From Hemibagrus wyckioides (Eukaryota > Chordata > Actinopteri > Siluriformes > Bagridae): a DNA stretch of 64,000 nucleotides. The notes below the pieces were generated by a model. That model did not search any database. It had not been told where the DNA came from and saw only the letters and a program-made list of their open reading frames with translations. Within the stretch, counting starts at the first letter, position 1; every line of letters starts with the position of its first letter. Of the stretch, positions 35,914-49,500 are shown piece after piece. The position numbers and the translations under genes are program-made. The stretch lies in NCBI RefSeq assembly GCF_019097595.1, contig NC_080720.1, forward strand, positions 27,329,352 through 27,393,351. Reading direction: 5' to 3'.

Positions 35914-37230
35914 TTATACGTTCACGTCCATCTGCTCTACGTCTTCGTCTCCGTCCATCTGCTCTGCGTCTTCGTCTATGTCTATCTCTTCTTCTCCCAG
36001 ACTTAAATTCTGGAGTAATTCAATTATCTCTTCCACATCGCTGAGGTCATGTGGCACCTGAGGAAACAAACAGATAGTGTGGATGTTCTGAACAATCTAC
36101 AGTACATAATAATAATTGTTACAAATATATTACATTACAAATTTTACACATAATATAAAGTTATACTAAATTATAATATAATATTAATATTTTTAACCTC
36201 CTAAGACCTAAGCTTGCATTTTAGATTTCTTCTACCTATTTTAGGTAGGTTTTATGGGGTTAGGAGGAACCCATAAATATAATAACCAGATATTATCTTT
36301 GAACATGAAGCCACTTCTTTTGTGTACAACAGGTTCCAGTTACAAAGAATTAAGTATTATGGTGCACACAACCAAAAATGTGATGTCCACGTATATGGAC
36401 GCCAGGTTGTAGGAGGTTAAAAAGTAGTATTCTTTTAAAATCTAATTGATAAAGCAAACTGACTGACATGAATCTTCATTACTTAAGTTTTACTTAATGA
36501 GTAAAGAAAGATAAAGGAAAGAGTCCACTTGTCATTGCATCAACTGCTGCAACAGTTACTTCATGGTCACTGAGTTTCAGATATTTGGGACTAAAGATCT
36601 GTCCAAAATGTCATATTGTTTATTTATCAGGTACTGGCTGTGATCATCTGTCTGATCATCTGTCAGGGAAAAAAAAACACATTACTATGTGTTCAATGTA
36701 AAATTAGGGAGATAAAAAACTCACCTTTCTGAGATGTCAGTCAAACCCTAACTCTTTGGGGTGTAACAGTTGAATGATTTGGATCAATGCATTGCCATGA
36801 TGCATGCCCATCAAAGACTTGCTAAGCTTGTGAATGTGAAAGAGCATTAATAAAGTATTGGTGTGGATGGAAAGGAACTTAAAGGAAGCCTACATCATTC
36901 TGCAAACTGCATTGTGTTGCAGATATTTGTGACCAGAGATCAAGCTCAATACAATTTAGTGGAAGTTTCGTGGGAGGGATGGGAGGTAGGGTGGAAGAAA
37001 GGGAGGAGGAGGGAAGGGAAGGAAGGAGGGAGAGAAGAGAGATTAAATAAAGGGAAGAGAGAAAGCATTTAATTATCACAATTTAGAAAATGACACATAA
37101 ATATGCTGTTTATCCCCACATGCCTATATACATGTACATATACATAACTTACTATATAACTAAACAAATAAAAATCTATAGGTTTGTCCTACAATCCTTA
37201 TACATGGCATCTCTCTTCTTGTTTTAAATG

Positions 37231-37325
<95 letters not shown>

Positions 37326-38050
37326 AATGTACACACCAAATACAGACATGTATTAGACTAATACTAAGTACTGAGATATTCTGAAAAATTCTGTACATTA
37401 TTCCAATTAGTATTAATCAAAATTCGGTACATTATGGTTGATGTATTGCGTCTCTCTTCTTGTTTTAAATGAGCATATTATAACTTGAAAGAGAGACCTT
37501 ATCACTTCTCAGCATTTAAACCAATTCACCTCAACACGTATCTCCTCCACATGCAGACGTAACTGTTAGAAAGAAAGAAAGAAAGAAAGAAATGTACACA
37601 TCTAAATGCAGACATGTATTAATCTAATACTAATCTGATGCCATTATTAAATTATGAGCATTATGAACATAGCAGGAATTAGTAAATACACATTACCTTC
37701 CAACCAGTCATATACTGAAAATGCTTAAAGTACTGACATATTCTGAAAAATTCTGTTCATTAATCCCATTAGTATTAATAGAAATTTTGTACGTTATGGC
37801 TGATGTATTTGGAAATAACATAAGTTAACTCAAATTACAAGCCATTATAAAGATATATAATGTAAGTAAAATAGAAAACAACTCTTTGATACCAATCTCT
37901 CTAATCACAACTTTGAATGAACAGAAGCCTCAACATTGCTCTGATATCTTAAAAAAATCTATATTATAGTATATGTACATCCTGTACATTTAGTAGCAAT
38001 TGTTATGTGAAGCTATTTATATTTACCTCCAGGAAATCAGTACTCGCCAT
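35914..38050 (-). CDS. unrecognised acidic EQMD-repeat protein, gene A
   Basis: Paralogue of gene B. Exons are 38050-38027 (MASTDFLE), 37562-37530 (LRLHVEEIRVE) and 36057-35914 (VPHDLSDVEEIIELLQ... to DVNV and a stop), giving 66 residues. All junctions are phase 0. Exon 3 keeps the LSLGEEE and EQMD motifs. It ends at a TAA just before a degenerate relic of the donor region used by gene B (GAAGAG|GTAAAC at 35893). The acceptor of exon 2 has a pyrimidine tract made of a (CTTT)n microsatellite. A non-coding first exon ends at 38129 (GCAG|GTAGGC). Product unknown. Confidence 0.5.
36193..36420. mobile_element. piggyBac-like miniature element
   Basis: A 228-bp segment bounded by TTAA on both sides, with short inverted ends (CCTCCTA / TAGGAGG). 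TTAA target sites are the hallmark of piggyBac transposition. A related shortened copy lies at 55654-55816. No transposase is present. Confidence 0.6.
37203..37440. repeat. duplicated exon-2 block with exon lost, (AAAG)n in its place
   Basis: The flanks (CTCTCTTCTTGTTTTAAATG on the left; AAATGTACAC...CAGACATGTATTA and TATTCTGAAAAATTCTG on the right) are the same as those around exon 2 of gene A at 37447-37800. Between them lies only a (AAAG)n run (37231-37325) instead of the exon and its flanks. The block is a tandem duplicate that has lost its exon. Confidence 0.8.
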
Positions 38051-38729
38051 TACTGTTTTCAATAAAAAAAAAATACTGATTCCAATCTACAATGTTTGCT
38101 CTCAATAACGTGTTGAATGAGAGCCTACCTGCAATTACTTAGGCTCAAGAGAGACAAATTCTCTGCGCCACACTTCCTGCTTAAGCATGTTGTGATATCA
38201 CACTTAGGAAATAGGAACTGTATTTATCATCTGCATTTTGTTTCAATGAATCTTCTATTCTGGATGTGAAGTCGTTAGCTTAGCCATGTTTGTGCTTGCG
38301 GAACAGAAACATAAATAGGATACACATTTTTGGTTTTCCAGAGTATTCAGGTTCAGGATTACAGTCTCATCAGTCGTTCCAATGTGAAAGGTTATATTCA
38401 TATTGATGGCGTTTGGGAGACGCCCCTTATCGAGACCCACATATAGAAGTGCAGACTACACAGGCTTCGGATACCATGAGTCTAACTCTGTTGGGTGGTA
38501 ACAGCAGAATATTTTAAACAAATAAGTGCTAGTTTAAATATTTCAGGAAGATGTAGGTCTTCCTGAAATATAAACTTTGGTTGTTTGTAGATGGCCAGTG
38601 GCTTGGCTGTTCTGACTTTGATGGGAAGTCCATTCCACCACGTAGGTGCTGAAACAGAGAAGAGTCTTGATGCATACCTCCATTGTACCCTGAGAGATGC
38701 TGGGACCAGTCAAGCACTTACACTTGTTT

Positions 38730-38755
38730 GATTAAAAAAAAAAAAAAAAAAAAAA
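38730..38755. repeat. poly(A) run
   Basis: Uninterrupted A tract in LINE-related sequence. Confidence 0.9.
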
Positions 38756-38819
38756 GGTATTCTTAGTCTGAGATAGCGAATCAGTAGTACTTTATTTATT
38801 GAGAAAACACTTTAGGTCA

Positions 38820-39119
38820 TCACCCTGGATAAGGGCATCTGGAGAATGTCGTAAATGTAAATAAATGTAAATGTTTATGAAAATTTGAAGTGCTAGAGGA
38901 TCTGAGGGAGCGGGGTGCAGTGCAGGGAGTGATAAGAGCTCTGACGTTACAGGGTGCTGGTCCGTTGTCGGCTTTGTAGGCAAGCATCAGTGTTTTAAAT
39001 GTATAGTGTCTGTGGAATTCCGGCAAAATGGGGTGGGGTGGCAGGACAACGAGATGTTCCAGCAGGAATCTTGTAACCCTTCCTTGAATTATGTGCATTG
39101 TACTCCATTTTACATCCAT
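38820..39119 (-). mobile_element. LINE reverse-transcriptase C-terminal fragment
   Basis: On the minus strand the translation contains FKTLMLAYKADNGPAP and TAPRSLRSSST, which resemble the C-terminal end of fish LINE ORF2 proteins. The fragment is short and has no start or catalytic core. It belongs to the block upstream of gene A. Confidence 0.6.
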
Positions 39120-39694
39120 AATCTTCAGGCCTTTCCGGACTTAACATTTCTGTATTTGAACAAAGAAGATCCAGGTTGCTCACATTAATCTATTTGTGTG
39201 TATTGTTAGGTATCTTAGTTGCATCATTTCTATCGCTTCCCTAAACAACCATACAATTACATGTATGCTCAGTAAACAACAACATTAGAATTACATTTAG
39301 AATTCTCCTAGATCTAGACACAAGGTAAATTGAACAGAGACGTTGACAGGGTCAATACTTGGTAGAACCACATCTGCCTGCAATTACAGATACAGCTAAA
39401 GTACATTTACTCATTCATCACGGTCAAACCGGCTTGTTCAACGTTGCAAATAATAAATAATAAAAACAACCAAAAACCTAAAAGCTTATTGATTCTTTTT
39501 CAGTATTTTGTCATAGACTACTTTTAATAGCTTTACAGCCTACGTGATAATGCTTGTTCAGGAATGTTCTCTGATATGTGCTCTGGGGCAAGCCAGAACC
39601 TGGTATATTGAGTTCGTATCAAGCTGTAATTGCACCAATATTGACTGTGACCTCTGCTTGTAACCAAAACTAATTAATGGGGGGAGACTTACAC

Positions 39695-39850
39695 CAGGGT
39701 TGCCTAATCTTGTCCACAAAGGGCCAATACAGATTCAGGTTTTCATTCCAATCAAACAGGAGCCACTGATGCTATCTGTTTAATCAGCTGATCTTGGTTT
39801 TCATTAGACTTATGTGTGGCTCCTGACGTGTTTATTACTGATCTACACCT
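39695..39850. repeat. interspersed teleost repeat
   Basis: The stretch CCAGGGTTGCCTAATC... followed by TTTTCATTCCAATCAAACAG and AGGAGCCACTGATG resembles a common short repeat of fish genomes. Class is uncertain. From 39200 to 43914 I see no coding exon. The part next to 43914 is the 3' UTR of PPP1R12C, of unknown length. Confidence 0.4.
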
Positions 39851-40809
39851 TAATTGTGATCATATCTACTGTTGGAGTGTGATATAGACACAACTGAACT
39901 GAATAATCGTCCGCTGATGCATGTAATTATGTGATCATTGGGGACGGAGTTAAATCGAATGAAATGTTTCTCATGATCCCTAATAGACATCAAGGTGAAA
40001 TCTGGTGGAATGCAGTAATATGCTGTACTGTACTGTATATTTCTAATAATGGCTTTGTTACCAAACAAACATGGTCCCCATTAGCCAATCAGATTTCAAA
40101 AGAGCATTTCACAGAGACAGTACTGATCCATCATCACAAAACCTAGTGTATATTTGTCTATGATGTCTTTCTTGTTGATAAGAACTGGGAAATGAGGGTA
40201 CCATTAAGAAAAGGTGCTTGGACCCCACAGATCACCATTTATGGTTATAACTATATAGTTATTTCTGTGGAGATTTAACTAGTCACTTGAATTCATTTGG
40301 TTTAACCCAAACCTTAGTACTCAAGAACAAACTGCCCTCTAAATACAGTAATATCAAAGCAAACTTAATGTTGTCAGTGGAAAGGTCAGGAATAAAAGAA
40401 GCTCTATTGCTCTGATAAACAGCCCAAAGATAGTACAGTAAATCTATACTAAAGGGGTCTGCAGAATTTATTTTAATCTTTGGGTGCAAATATTTTCATG
40501 TTAAAGACAGACAAACTAAATGACAAGATGGGGAAAAAAAGATGCAATTGTACTCATCTGTTTCCACTGAATTTTATTGGCTCTTTCACCAAATGCAGAC
40601 GGCTGTATGTGTTTTTTTTTGTTTAATGACAGCAGAATCTGTAGGAGTCTACTGGAGCACTTTCGGGCCAACGAGCCCAGAGCTTTTCAACTGAGCAACA
40701 TCAAAATATTAAAATAGATATGTAGAAAGGCACATGTTTTTTTTTTCTTTCTTCGAAATACAATCTTGGCATGCATTGGCATAAAATTAATATTAATAAA
40801 ACAAGAGCA

Positions 40810-40838
40810 ATTAATAAAAAAAAAAAAAAAAAAAAAAA
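40810..40838. repeat. poly(A) run
   Basis: A tract preceded by repeated AATAAA-like motifs on the plus strand, possibly the tail of a retroposed sequence. No gene was found beside it. Confidence 0.6.
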
Positions 40839-42178
40839 CAACAACGTGATGGTAAACTGTCAAAAAAAGCTTTGACCTTATAAAGCGCCTGTTCCTCTGA
40901 GAGCAGGACTCACAGTATAATCATTCCTCCTCTTCCTCCTTCTTCTCTAGGAAAAATTAATGACAAAAAAAAAAAAATCCCTACACCACCATTGGCACAG
41001 GACACAAAGTTCTGTAATACATCACTTACACTCATAAATACTCGCTCGCTCGCTGAGAAACAGCAACAATGTCAATGACTGTTTGGTCCGACATACAGTA
41101 GCAGTGTGCTTGAGTACAGTGTTGATCTAAGCTTGTCCTGAGAGAAAGAGAAAGACACAAAGAGAGATAGAGCGAGGGAGAGAGAGACAGCGAGAGAGAG
41201 AGAGAGAGAGAGAAAGCCCCAGTCCTCATTAGCGTAGCACCTGTAGCCATGCAGGAGAGGAGCTTCAGGTTTTGGCACGATTGCATCTCTGTTGTGTCTA
41301 ACAATGCAAGCGCTGTCCTGATTCTGCAGAGGGTCAGGTGTCACTGATCAAAAGAGGGTGGAGTGTACGTTAGAAATGATTAGCATACTTGATCATGTGA
41401 CATCACTACTTCTTTTCTTCAGCTTGACATAACCTAGCATACCTAGTCTTATTTACACAAAATGTACAACACAACTTCCGCTAATGTCTCCGCCCCTTCT
41501 AGAACTTACAGAAGTACTTCTGCTCCACATTTTAGCACATTTAGCACAAGGTCCGGTTACATTAGATTCCTTTTCACAAAGCACTAACACGAATCGTTAG
41601 CATTAATCTTAACCATTAGCGTTGAGTGTATTAGCTATTTATTTGAAGATCATCTGAAGTGGTTATGTTAAAAAATAGTGCCACAGTCTATGAACAGATT
41701 ATGAACAGGGGAGAATAAACTGCTCTGTTCAATCATCTTTAAAAACGTTTGGTTTCATAAACAATGTCGTCACTAATCAGTCAGAGAGGGTAAACAAAAC
41801 TCTCTGAAAATCAGTGAACTCTCTCCTGTTTTTGAGCTAATGTTTGTGGTTTGATGAGCTGCCTTCAGCTAAATGATTTACATGAATGCTTTTGATAAAC
41901 CACGACAGATACAGAAGCCGCTTAGAAAACTAGGATCGCTGAGAACTATTTTTTGTTTCCCATATGCTCTGCAGAAATACTTGCTGATGATTTAGCACAT
42001 CCTCCAACATTTTGCTGCATTTTCGATGCTTTCAAGTATGACTAACCTGACTACTGGCTTTAGTTTTTCCCAACAGCTACAACAAGAGAAATAAATAGAT
42101 TTTACAGTCCTATGCTAGCAAAGTGAAATTCGTAAAAGGGGCAGTTGGTCATTTTTAGAGCCCTTTGATAGAGATGGT

Positions 42179-42442
42179 ATTAAAGGAGCAGTTTGTAATT
42201 TTTTGTGCCCTCTTGCTCTGCTAAGAAGATCTATTCCTGCAGTCTAAAGCTAAAACCTCTCTGCTTTTCTTTTTTTTTTTTGAAAACATTTGAGCAGTGG
42301 TGTATAAGCGGGGGGTTAAGCAGATTTTTGGACCCAAAAATGTAAACAGAAGTTTAAAAGAAAGAAAGTAGCCACTGCAACAGTTTTCCTAAAACAATAC
42401 TATTACGCATCACTTTTAAATATTACAAACTGCACCTTTAAT
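42179..42442. mobile_element. MITE with 25-bp inverted ends
   Basis: Left end ATTAAAGGAGCAGTTTGTAAT and right end ATTACAAACTGCACCTTTAAT are inverted copies with few mismatches, enclosing about 215 bp without coding capacity. It lies downstream of the PPP1R12C stop, perhaps in its 3' UTR. Confidence 0.75.
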
Positions 42443-43758
42443 ATGAAGTAGACAGGCAAAATGAGTAGAGAAACCATTAAATGACTAATGCTATGGGGTC
42501 AAGATGAAAACGTGAAAAGAAATTCTGTCATATGATCAAGTTAGCCACTAGGTGAGGAAAAACTGCGAATGCTGACCCGTCACTTGGCAAAATCCGGATG
42601 TGCCTCTTTTTTTTTTTTTTTTTTTTTGGTTGTGTCCTAAAAGCTGATGATTGGCCGTGCCCTCTGGTGTCCAACACTGTCAGAATACTAACTACAAGCT
42701 ACGGTGGATACGCATGACTAAAGCGAAGGATAATATAAACTGGCAACCTTGAATTGGCTTATTTTGCGTTAAGCTACAAGGTAAAAAATATATAGAATAA
42801 TAACGAGAACAGTGCACAAGGAGGAAAAAAAAAGAGATCTAATTAAATATATGGAACAAAAAGCACCCTGCATTTCCTCTCCATCCTGCTGTACTTCAAG
42901 TATGGACTTCAGGTAACACGTTACTTGAACTCGGCGTCATGACACTGACACGAACAGGTCAGAAACACATCGGCACATATGCTGGAATAAACCAGTGTTA
43001 CAGTGATGTAATAGTGCCATGTACGATAAAACATGCGTAAAGGTGTTTAACAAATATTACATCATATTCTTGTGCTATTATAGGGAAAAAATGATTATTT
43101 TCCAATAAAAGCACATCCTGAACTGAGTTTTCCTCCACTTATCCCAGATTAATTTACTTTTTATGTATTTATAATTATATATATACTGTTGGGGATGGTC
43201 CATGAAAGACAAGCTACTTCCTGTTATCACTCAGCAGCTATAAACCTTCGTTTCCTCACCAGCCTCTATTTTTTCTTTTGAAATTAATACAATGGAAAAA
43301 CTGCAGCTTGTCCAAACCCCAAATCATCTACCCTGAGCGCTCTCCCGTGATTCATGCATTGACACCAAAAATGTTAAATAAATATACGTCTCCTTGTGAA
43401 TGGGTTTATTACTACAGGAATCAAAAGGTATTAGAGCGGGCACATCAATATAAACTTCTGGCTTGCAAACAAACTGCTAAAAAATGACTACTGATAGCTG
43501 TAACATGACACTGTTATATCTTTAGATATACGGTATAATTGTGCCTGTGTTTATGATCAGTCTTGAGTTCAAGGAATGCGTTACCGTTCTTGAGACCTGG
43601 AACGAGCAAAAATCAGACCCGGTGTAATCGGAGGTCTACAATTTCCTGATGTTCATGTGCTGTTTAACTGAGGGGTTGTGCCGCGGCTCGGTCTGTTCAC
43701 CTCTGTGCGCAGGCTAATTTGGAGAACAGTAGTTTAGCCACCCGAGGGGCGAGAAAGA

Positions 43759-43762
<4 letters not shown>

Positions 43763-43794
<32 letters not shown>
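43763..43794. repeat. (CA)n microsatellite
   Basis: Perfect CA run about 120 bp downstream of the PPP1R12C stop, so probably transcribed in the 3' UTR. Confidence 0.95.
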
Positions 43795-43798
<4 letters not shown>

Positions 43799-43914
43799 GC
43801 AGTGCGTTATGACCACGCAGAAGGAGAAGAGCGTTCTTCCAGTTTATTCTGGGGACAGAGATGGGCAGTGCTGCCACCTTGTGGTTTCAGTGAATAGTAG
43901 CAGGAGTGGCAGGC

Positions 43915-44001
43915 TCATCTGGAGAGCTTGCTGATGACACGAATGAGAGCAGCGTTCTCGTCTTTCAGCCTCTGGTTATCGGCACGCAGATCGACAAGGA
44001 C
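43915..44001 (-). CDS. PPP1R12C: PPP1R12C last exon, leucine zipper
   Basis: Encodes [20 protein letters not shown] then RVISKLSR and TGA. This is the conserved leucine-zipper-positive C-terminus of MYPT proteins, which mediates binding to cGMP-dependent kinase in MYPT1 (family knowledge). No leucine-zipper-minus exon was noticed. Confidence 0.97.
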   Translation of the reverse strand, partial: VLVDLRADNQRLKDENAALIRVISKLSR

Positions 44002-46435
44002 CTGTGGAGAGGAGGCGATGGGAATAGGAGTTGGTGTGGGGGTTATTTCATTCATTATAATGAAAAGACTTTTGGATAAGAGCAGAAATCAAATTAATGT
44101 GTATTATCACCTTGAGTTCATCTTCAAGCTCTGCTGCTTTCCTTTCAAGAGCCTTCTTCTCCTGTGACACAAAAAAAAAACCCCACCACTGTTTTAATGT
44201 ATTTGGTCTAGAGTTTTCCTTATGGTCACATAATCAGCATTCCACCACAGTATTGTTGAGTGTTTAATTCTGATTGGTCAGAAAGTGCTTCAGTCTTTAC
44301 AAAAATTCAAGCTGCAAGGCAAATTACAGGTTTATATTCATTCTAATATGCTAGCATTTCTATAGTAACTACTTAAGCAGAAGAATGCAGAAGAAAAAAA
44401 TATCTAAAGGCTGAAATGATGAAGCTTAACAAAGATAAAGCTGTTCCTAGTTTTCTGACACTAGAATTAGCCTTAGGAATTCAGTAAACAAAACAACATA
44501 ATATCAGTTCTGGGGTGGTGGCAGGGAAGGGTGCCAGCATGTCATTAAATATTTTCCTAAATCATTACATTCAAACGTTTTATTTTTTATGTTTTACTAA
44601 GCCTCTACCACTTGTATGCCTTCACCACTAGGTGGTGGTTATCCTTTTGTATGTCTGTCTGAGAGTCTAATAGCGTGGTATTTCAAAAATGCATGGCTAG
44701 GATTATCACTGGAACCAGGAGATGAATTGAAATTTTACAACTGACCCAAACTGGGCCAAGGACACAGCAAGGTCAAATGTCTGAAATAGTTTTCTTCAAT
44801 AGATTCCTTCCTGTTTAAAGGATGTGAGGCATATAATTTAGGACTAGACATCAAGTTGCTCCTCATCTACTTCTTCCTCAAGGTTCACATCTACAGTATT
44901 TTCTGGATTCTGAGTGGAACCCTGTGTTCACACAGACAGTGATATTTTCCTATATTTCCTTACATGGCAGTTTTTGGCACTAAAGATCTGAGTACAAATT
45001 AAGGACTGCTGTATCAAGTCACACTCTGAAGTGTTAGATATACTCCTGCACCGCTTTGTCATACACATTACTAACATTATCTTTTAGAATATTTTTAGAA
45101 CACTAAAATGACTACACCTCTACACCGCTTTATATTTCCTGTGCCGAACCCTTTGAGAGGTCCTGCTATTATTTCCTTTAAAAAGCCTGGAAAATATCTG
45201 CCATCTCCTCTAGGAAGTCCCTATGTGTTCATGGTTTTTGTGTGTCAGTGTTCTGCCACTACAATGATGATAAATTCACACTCTTGACATCTCTGGGCTT
45301 TATCTTTACAGAGGGGCAAAGTTGAGAGGCAAACAAATGTGAATGTTACCATCTTAACTAGTATCTTAACTACTACTGCAAGTGTGCTAACAATAATGAA
45401 CACACACTGCTTTACTCGACACATCACAATAAACAGTGCATAACTTACAGGAACTTTTATCAGAGAAAAAAAAGGAAGTAAGTGAGAGAGTGTGATAAAA
45501 GGGGGGGGCAACAAAAGAACTATATTACTACTATGGCAGTGTAGTCAAAAACAGACTTACAAATCTTTCTAGTTCCAGTAGAGCAGGGCGGTCACAACCA
45601 TTTTCCTGGCTCTGCGTACAGAAGCACACACAAACCCACACAGATGTTATCATGATGGTAAAAGAGGAATATATTGTTGCAGGTTTAGCTGAACATGCTT
45701 ATTTATGCAAGTGGGTCTGTTAAATATATAACTGGTTGATTAAAATGGTTCTATAATGTATTCTATAGGAAACCAGTAAATACACTAGAGAAAGTAAATA
45801 CACTAGAGCAGACCTGGGCATTTTATCTGACTACCCTTGACCGGCGTATAGCTCTGGGGGAAAAGAAAAAGAAAAAGAAAAAAAAAAAAAAAAAGAGACC
45901 ACTGCCCAATCTCCAGATTTGAACCCTATTGAAAACCTCTGGAATGTCATCAAGAGAAAGATGGATGGTCACAAACCATCAAGCAAAGCTGAGCTGTTTG
46001 CTTTTTTGCAAAAAGAATGGTATAAAGTTCCCCAACAGCAATGTGAGAAACTGGTGGAGAGCATGGAGCCAAAACGCATGCAAATCAGGGTTATTCCACC
46101 AAATACTGATTTCTTAATGTTATTTAGCCCAAAGCATTAACACAATTTGTTTACAAATGATTTGCATTTTGTTTTATTTGAGTTATTAAAGCTCTGCAGA
46201 TACTGCATGATCTTGGGTTATTTTGATGTGTTGTCATTTCCTTTAAATATACACTCTAAATAACAATAGTTATATTTTCAATTTAGGAGAAATATTGTCA
46301 GCAGTTCACAAAAAATGAAAGAAAACTGTTCATCTCACCAATACATGAACCTGGAAGAAAAAAAACACAAGAAACTGATTATTTTGCAGTGGTCTCTTTT
46401 TTTTTCAGAGCTCTCTCTCTCTCTCTCTCTCTATT

Positions 46436-46510
<75 letters not shown>

Positions 46511-49500
46511 CAATCAGTATATATTAAATATATTCATTCCCTCTAAAACCATTCCAATTTCTCATGTGGCCCTTTTGGAAAAATAATTGCCCACCCATGC
46601 ACTAGAGGGTAGTAATCACTCTCAAACACGTGCTATGTGAAATGCTTCGTGGGAGCTTATTAATAGGATTCACCCCTGAATGACTGAAACATTATTGTGA
46701 TACAACATTTTAGGGCCTAAAGGTGGACTGAAAGTGCTTCTGCTTGTTTATATATGGAAAGGGAAAAATGAGATGCCCTAATGTAATTAAAACTATTGGT
46801 CTGCTTCACTGTTGACCGTACCACAGTAAAATCTAAGAAATAAAATCTGTTGGTTTTTTTTTTATAATTGTAAAATGGTGGAAAACAAATAAACAATAAT
46901 GCTACTGATGTGAACAACCTTTGATGGAATGCTTTATTTGCTTGCATGGCTGCACACAGACCTGTCTGAGTCGCTCGAGCTCTACTTTGCACTCGCTGAG
47001 CTGCAGCTGTGTCTCCTGAAGCTTCTCTCTCAGAGCGCTGTTCTCCTTCAACACCTCCACATACAGCTGCACAGATAGAGATGGAAAAACGCAAGGCATT
47101 TATTTCAACATCCAGGAAAACATTATAAAATGGTTTATAAAATCCATGAAAACAGATTTTTTTTATGGCAAATTGTACCTTTCTGAAATCCAGTGATACT
47201 GACGATTTTCTATCTCCTAGCTGGGTGTCACTACGGCAAAGTAACACAACAGTCAGTAAAAAGCGCTTTAAAAACTCTAACACATCTATGAGACTGTGGA
47301 ATAGGCAGGGACAGAAACCTTGAGGTGCCATCTGCACGTGTAGGCTCGTTTACATCCGTGTCCTCTGTCTGAAAATAAAAACCAATCAGCAGTCATTAAC
47401 ACAGCAGCGTTTATTAGAAGTCTCGTGATTACACGTGAGTCAGAGTCAGGCTACAATTATAAGCCTTTTGTTTCATTGGCTTTCATCCAGAGTAACTTCT
47501 AAACATGAATCTATTTCAAGCATAGAGATAAGCAGGTGAAGATTAGAAGCTCAATAGTGGGTGCATACAGTATAACTGGTTAACTGTTAAAACAGATTAA
47601 TGTAATCATCAGGTTAACTGACAAAGGGAAAAACTTGTATTCATAGCTTGTATGTACTACTACAGATTTCAGTTATATAAATGATGCAGTTGACTGAAAC
47701 AATAAAGGGAGTATAGAAATAATAATAAGAGAGATAGTAACTGAAGTTGATCATATCACCTACAGTAAGCAGTGCTGATAAAAGCTAAAGCTGTTCCTTT
47801 AAGCTTTCTGACACCAGACATTCAAGAGAGAGAGAGAGGATGCTGTGCTACATATAATGTAGAAATAAATGGGTTACATTTTAATAAATGAAACCTGCTG
47901 TGGCTGCTATGGGAAAACAATCAACACTGCAGTAGTAACAGTAACACCATTGAGCATCAAGCCCAACACATATTTTCTACCTTACTAAATTCCCCAAATA
48001 CATGCACTGAATAACCTAAACCCCTGATCTGAATCCAGATGTCTTTATTGCTTTTATATATATGATCTAAAATATCATATTAAGCCATTCCTTTAAGTTT
48101 CCTGAAGATTTTTAAAATCTGGTACAAATGCATGAAAAGACTTCAGTGGCTCTTTGGATTTTAACTCTCAAGAACAAAAATGCAACAGATAATCTCTACC
48201 CAAGACAATATTCTAGACATGCTGACCACTGACAAATCCACAACAAGTACTATAGGAGGAAAACCTATTATATATTTGAGCACCTTCTTTTAACACGAGC
48301 TGTTAGAGGTGTAGAGAAGATAACTAGCAATGTAGGTCAATCAGTGTCAAAGGGGTCACACGAGTCTGATCCTGACCACAAACCTCATTTCCATTAAAGC
48401 ATGTGCTGTCAAATCTCTGCAGAGTGCAGAGCACATCAGTTGTGTGTGTGTGGTTTTTTTTTTTTTACACACCTCTCCCATAAGAGCGGCGATGCCAGTC
48501 GATCGCCTTTCTCTTCTTATTCTACGCCGATCTTTCACAGCCAGTTTGGAGTCTCCCTCTGGGCTGCCGGCCTTCCCAGGTTCTGTGTCTGCAGATCAGG
48601 ATTTACTAATTAAAGGTATGCTTAGCAATTAGCACTGCATTTCATTTAATATAGTAAGCTTAAGTCCAAAGTTTGCTGCTTTAGCTTGTAGTGGAATCAC
48701 GTTCTTTCTGTGTCTGAAACTATGCCCTAGTTACTACATAGTGCCCCATTTTTCAGAGTCTGCCACTTTGTACCAATCTCTAAAAACAACACGGGGAATA
48801 TTTAGTGCACTCATTCAATCCCACAATAAACAGAAATAAGTGTTAACAGCTACAAAATAACCATAATCCTGAACCCTAAAGTCAGGCTCAAAAGTTGAAG
48901 CAGAATTCAGAAAGCAAGTGCACAGGAATTTATAGGGCACTCATGACTTAAGAGAAAGTAAATGAGGACACAAGACCACAGGCTAATTTCTTTAAGAGAT
49001 TGCTAAATCGATGCCAGGTTTGTTTGACTAGTGGGGCTGAGATAATATTAGCTGAAGATTAGCATTGCCTGAAGATAAGAAAAAAAAAACCCTCTAGCAA
49101 GCTGCCAGTTTCTTATTGCAGGGCCGAGCACCAAAGAGCAGCTGTTCAACTGAAATGTGAAGCCACAGCATGCAGGGCTGTAGGTGTCTGCACAGGCGTG
49201 AGAACGTACAGCTGGAGCTGAATGACTTCTGCTTCTGTGCTATGCAAAACAGCTCAAGTGTCCTGACACATTCTGTTGCAGCGCCATTATTATTCATGTG
49301 ATTGCAGGAGAACATCCAAACTTTGGCAAACGCATGCAACGTCGCTATGCAAGGTACATTCCCCTGGATGAACAACCTTTTTTTGTTGCTGCGAGTGGAT
49401 GTGATTATTATTTTGTCTGAGGAGCTATTAAGTCAGAATGAGCCAAGCCAGAGGCAGTTTAAAAAGTGCAGATAATTGTGCTGTGCTGCGAGTCTCCAGG

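Noticed and set aside
37198..37398. 66-codon minus-strand frame with FLSFFLS repeats
   Set aside because: Translation of the (AAAG)n microsatellite.
46717..47337. 206-codon minus-strand frame
   Set aside because: Overlaps two PPP1R12C exons in the wrong frame and runs through introns.
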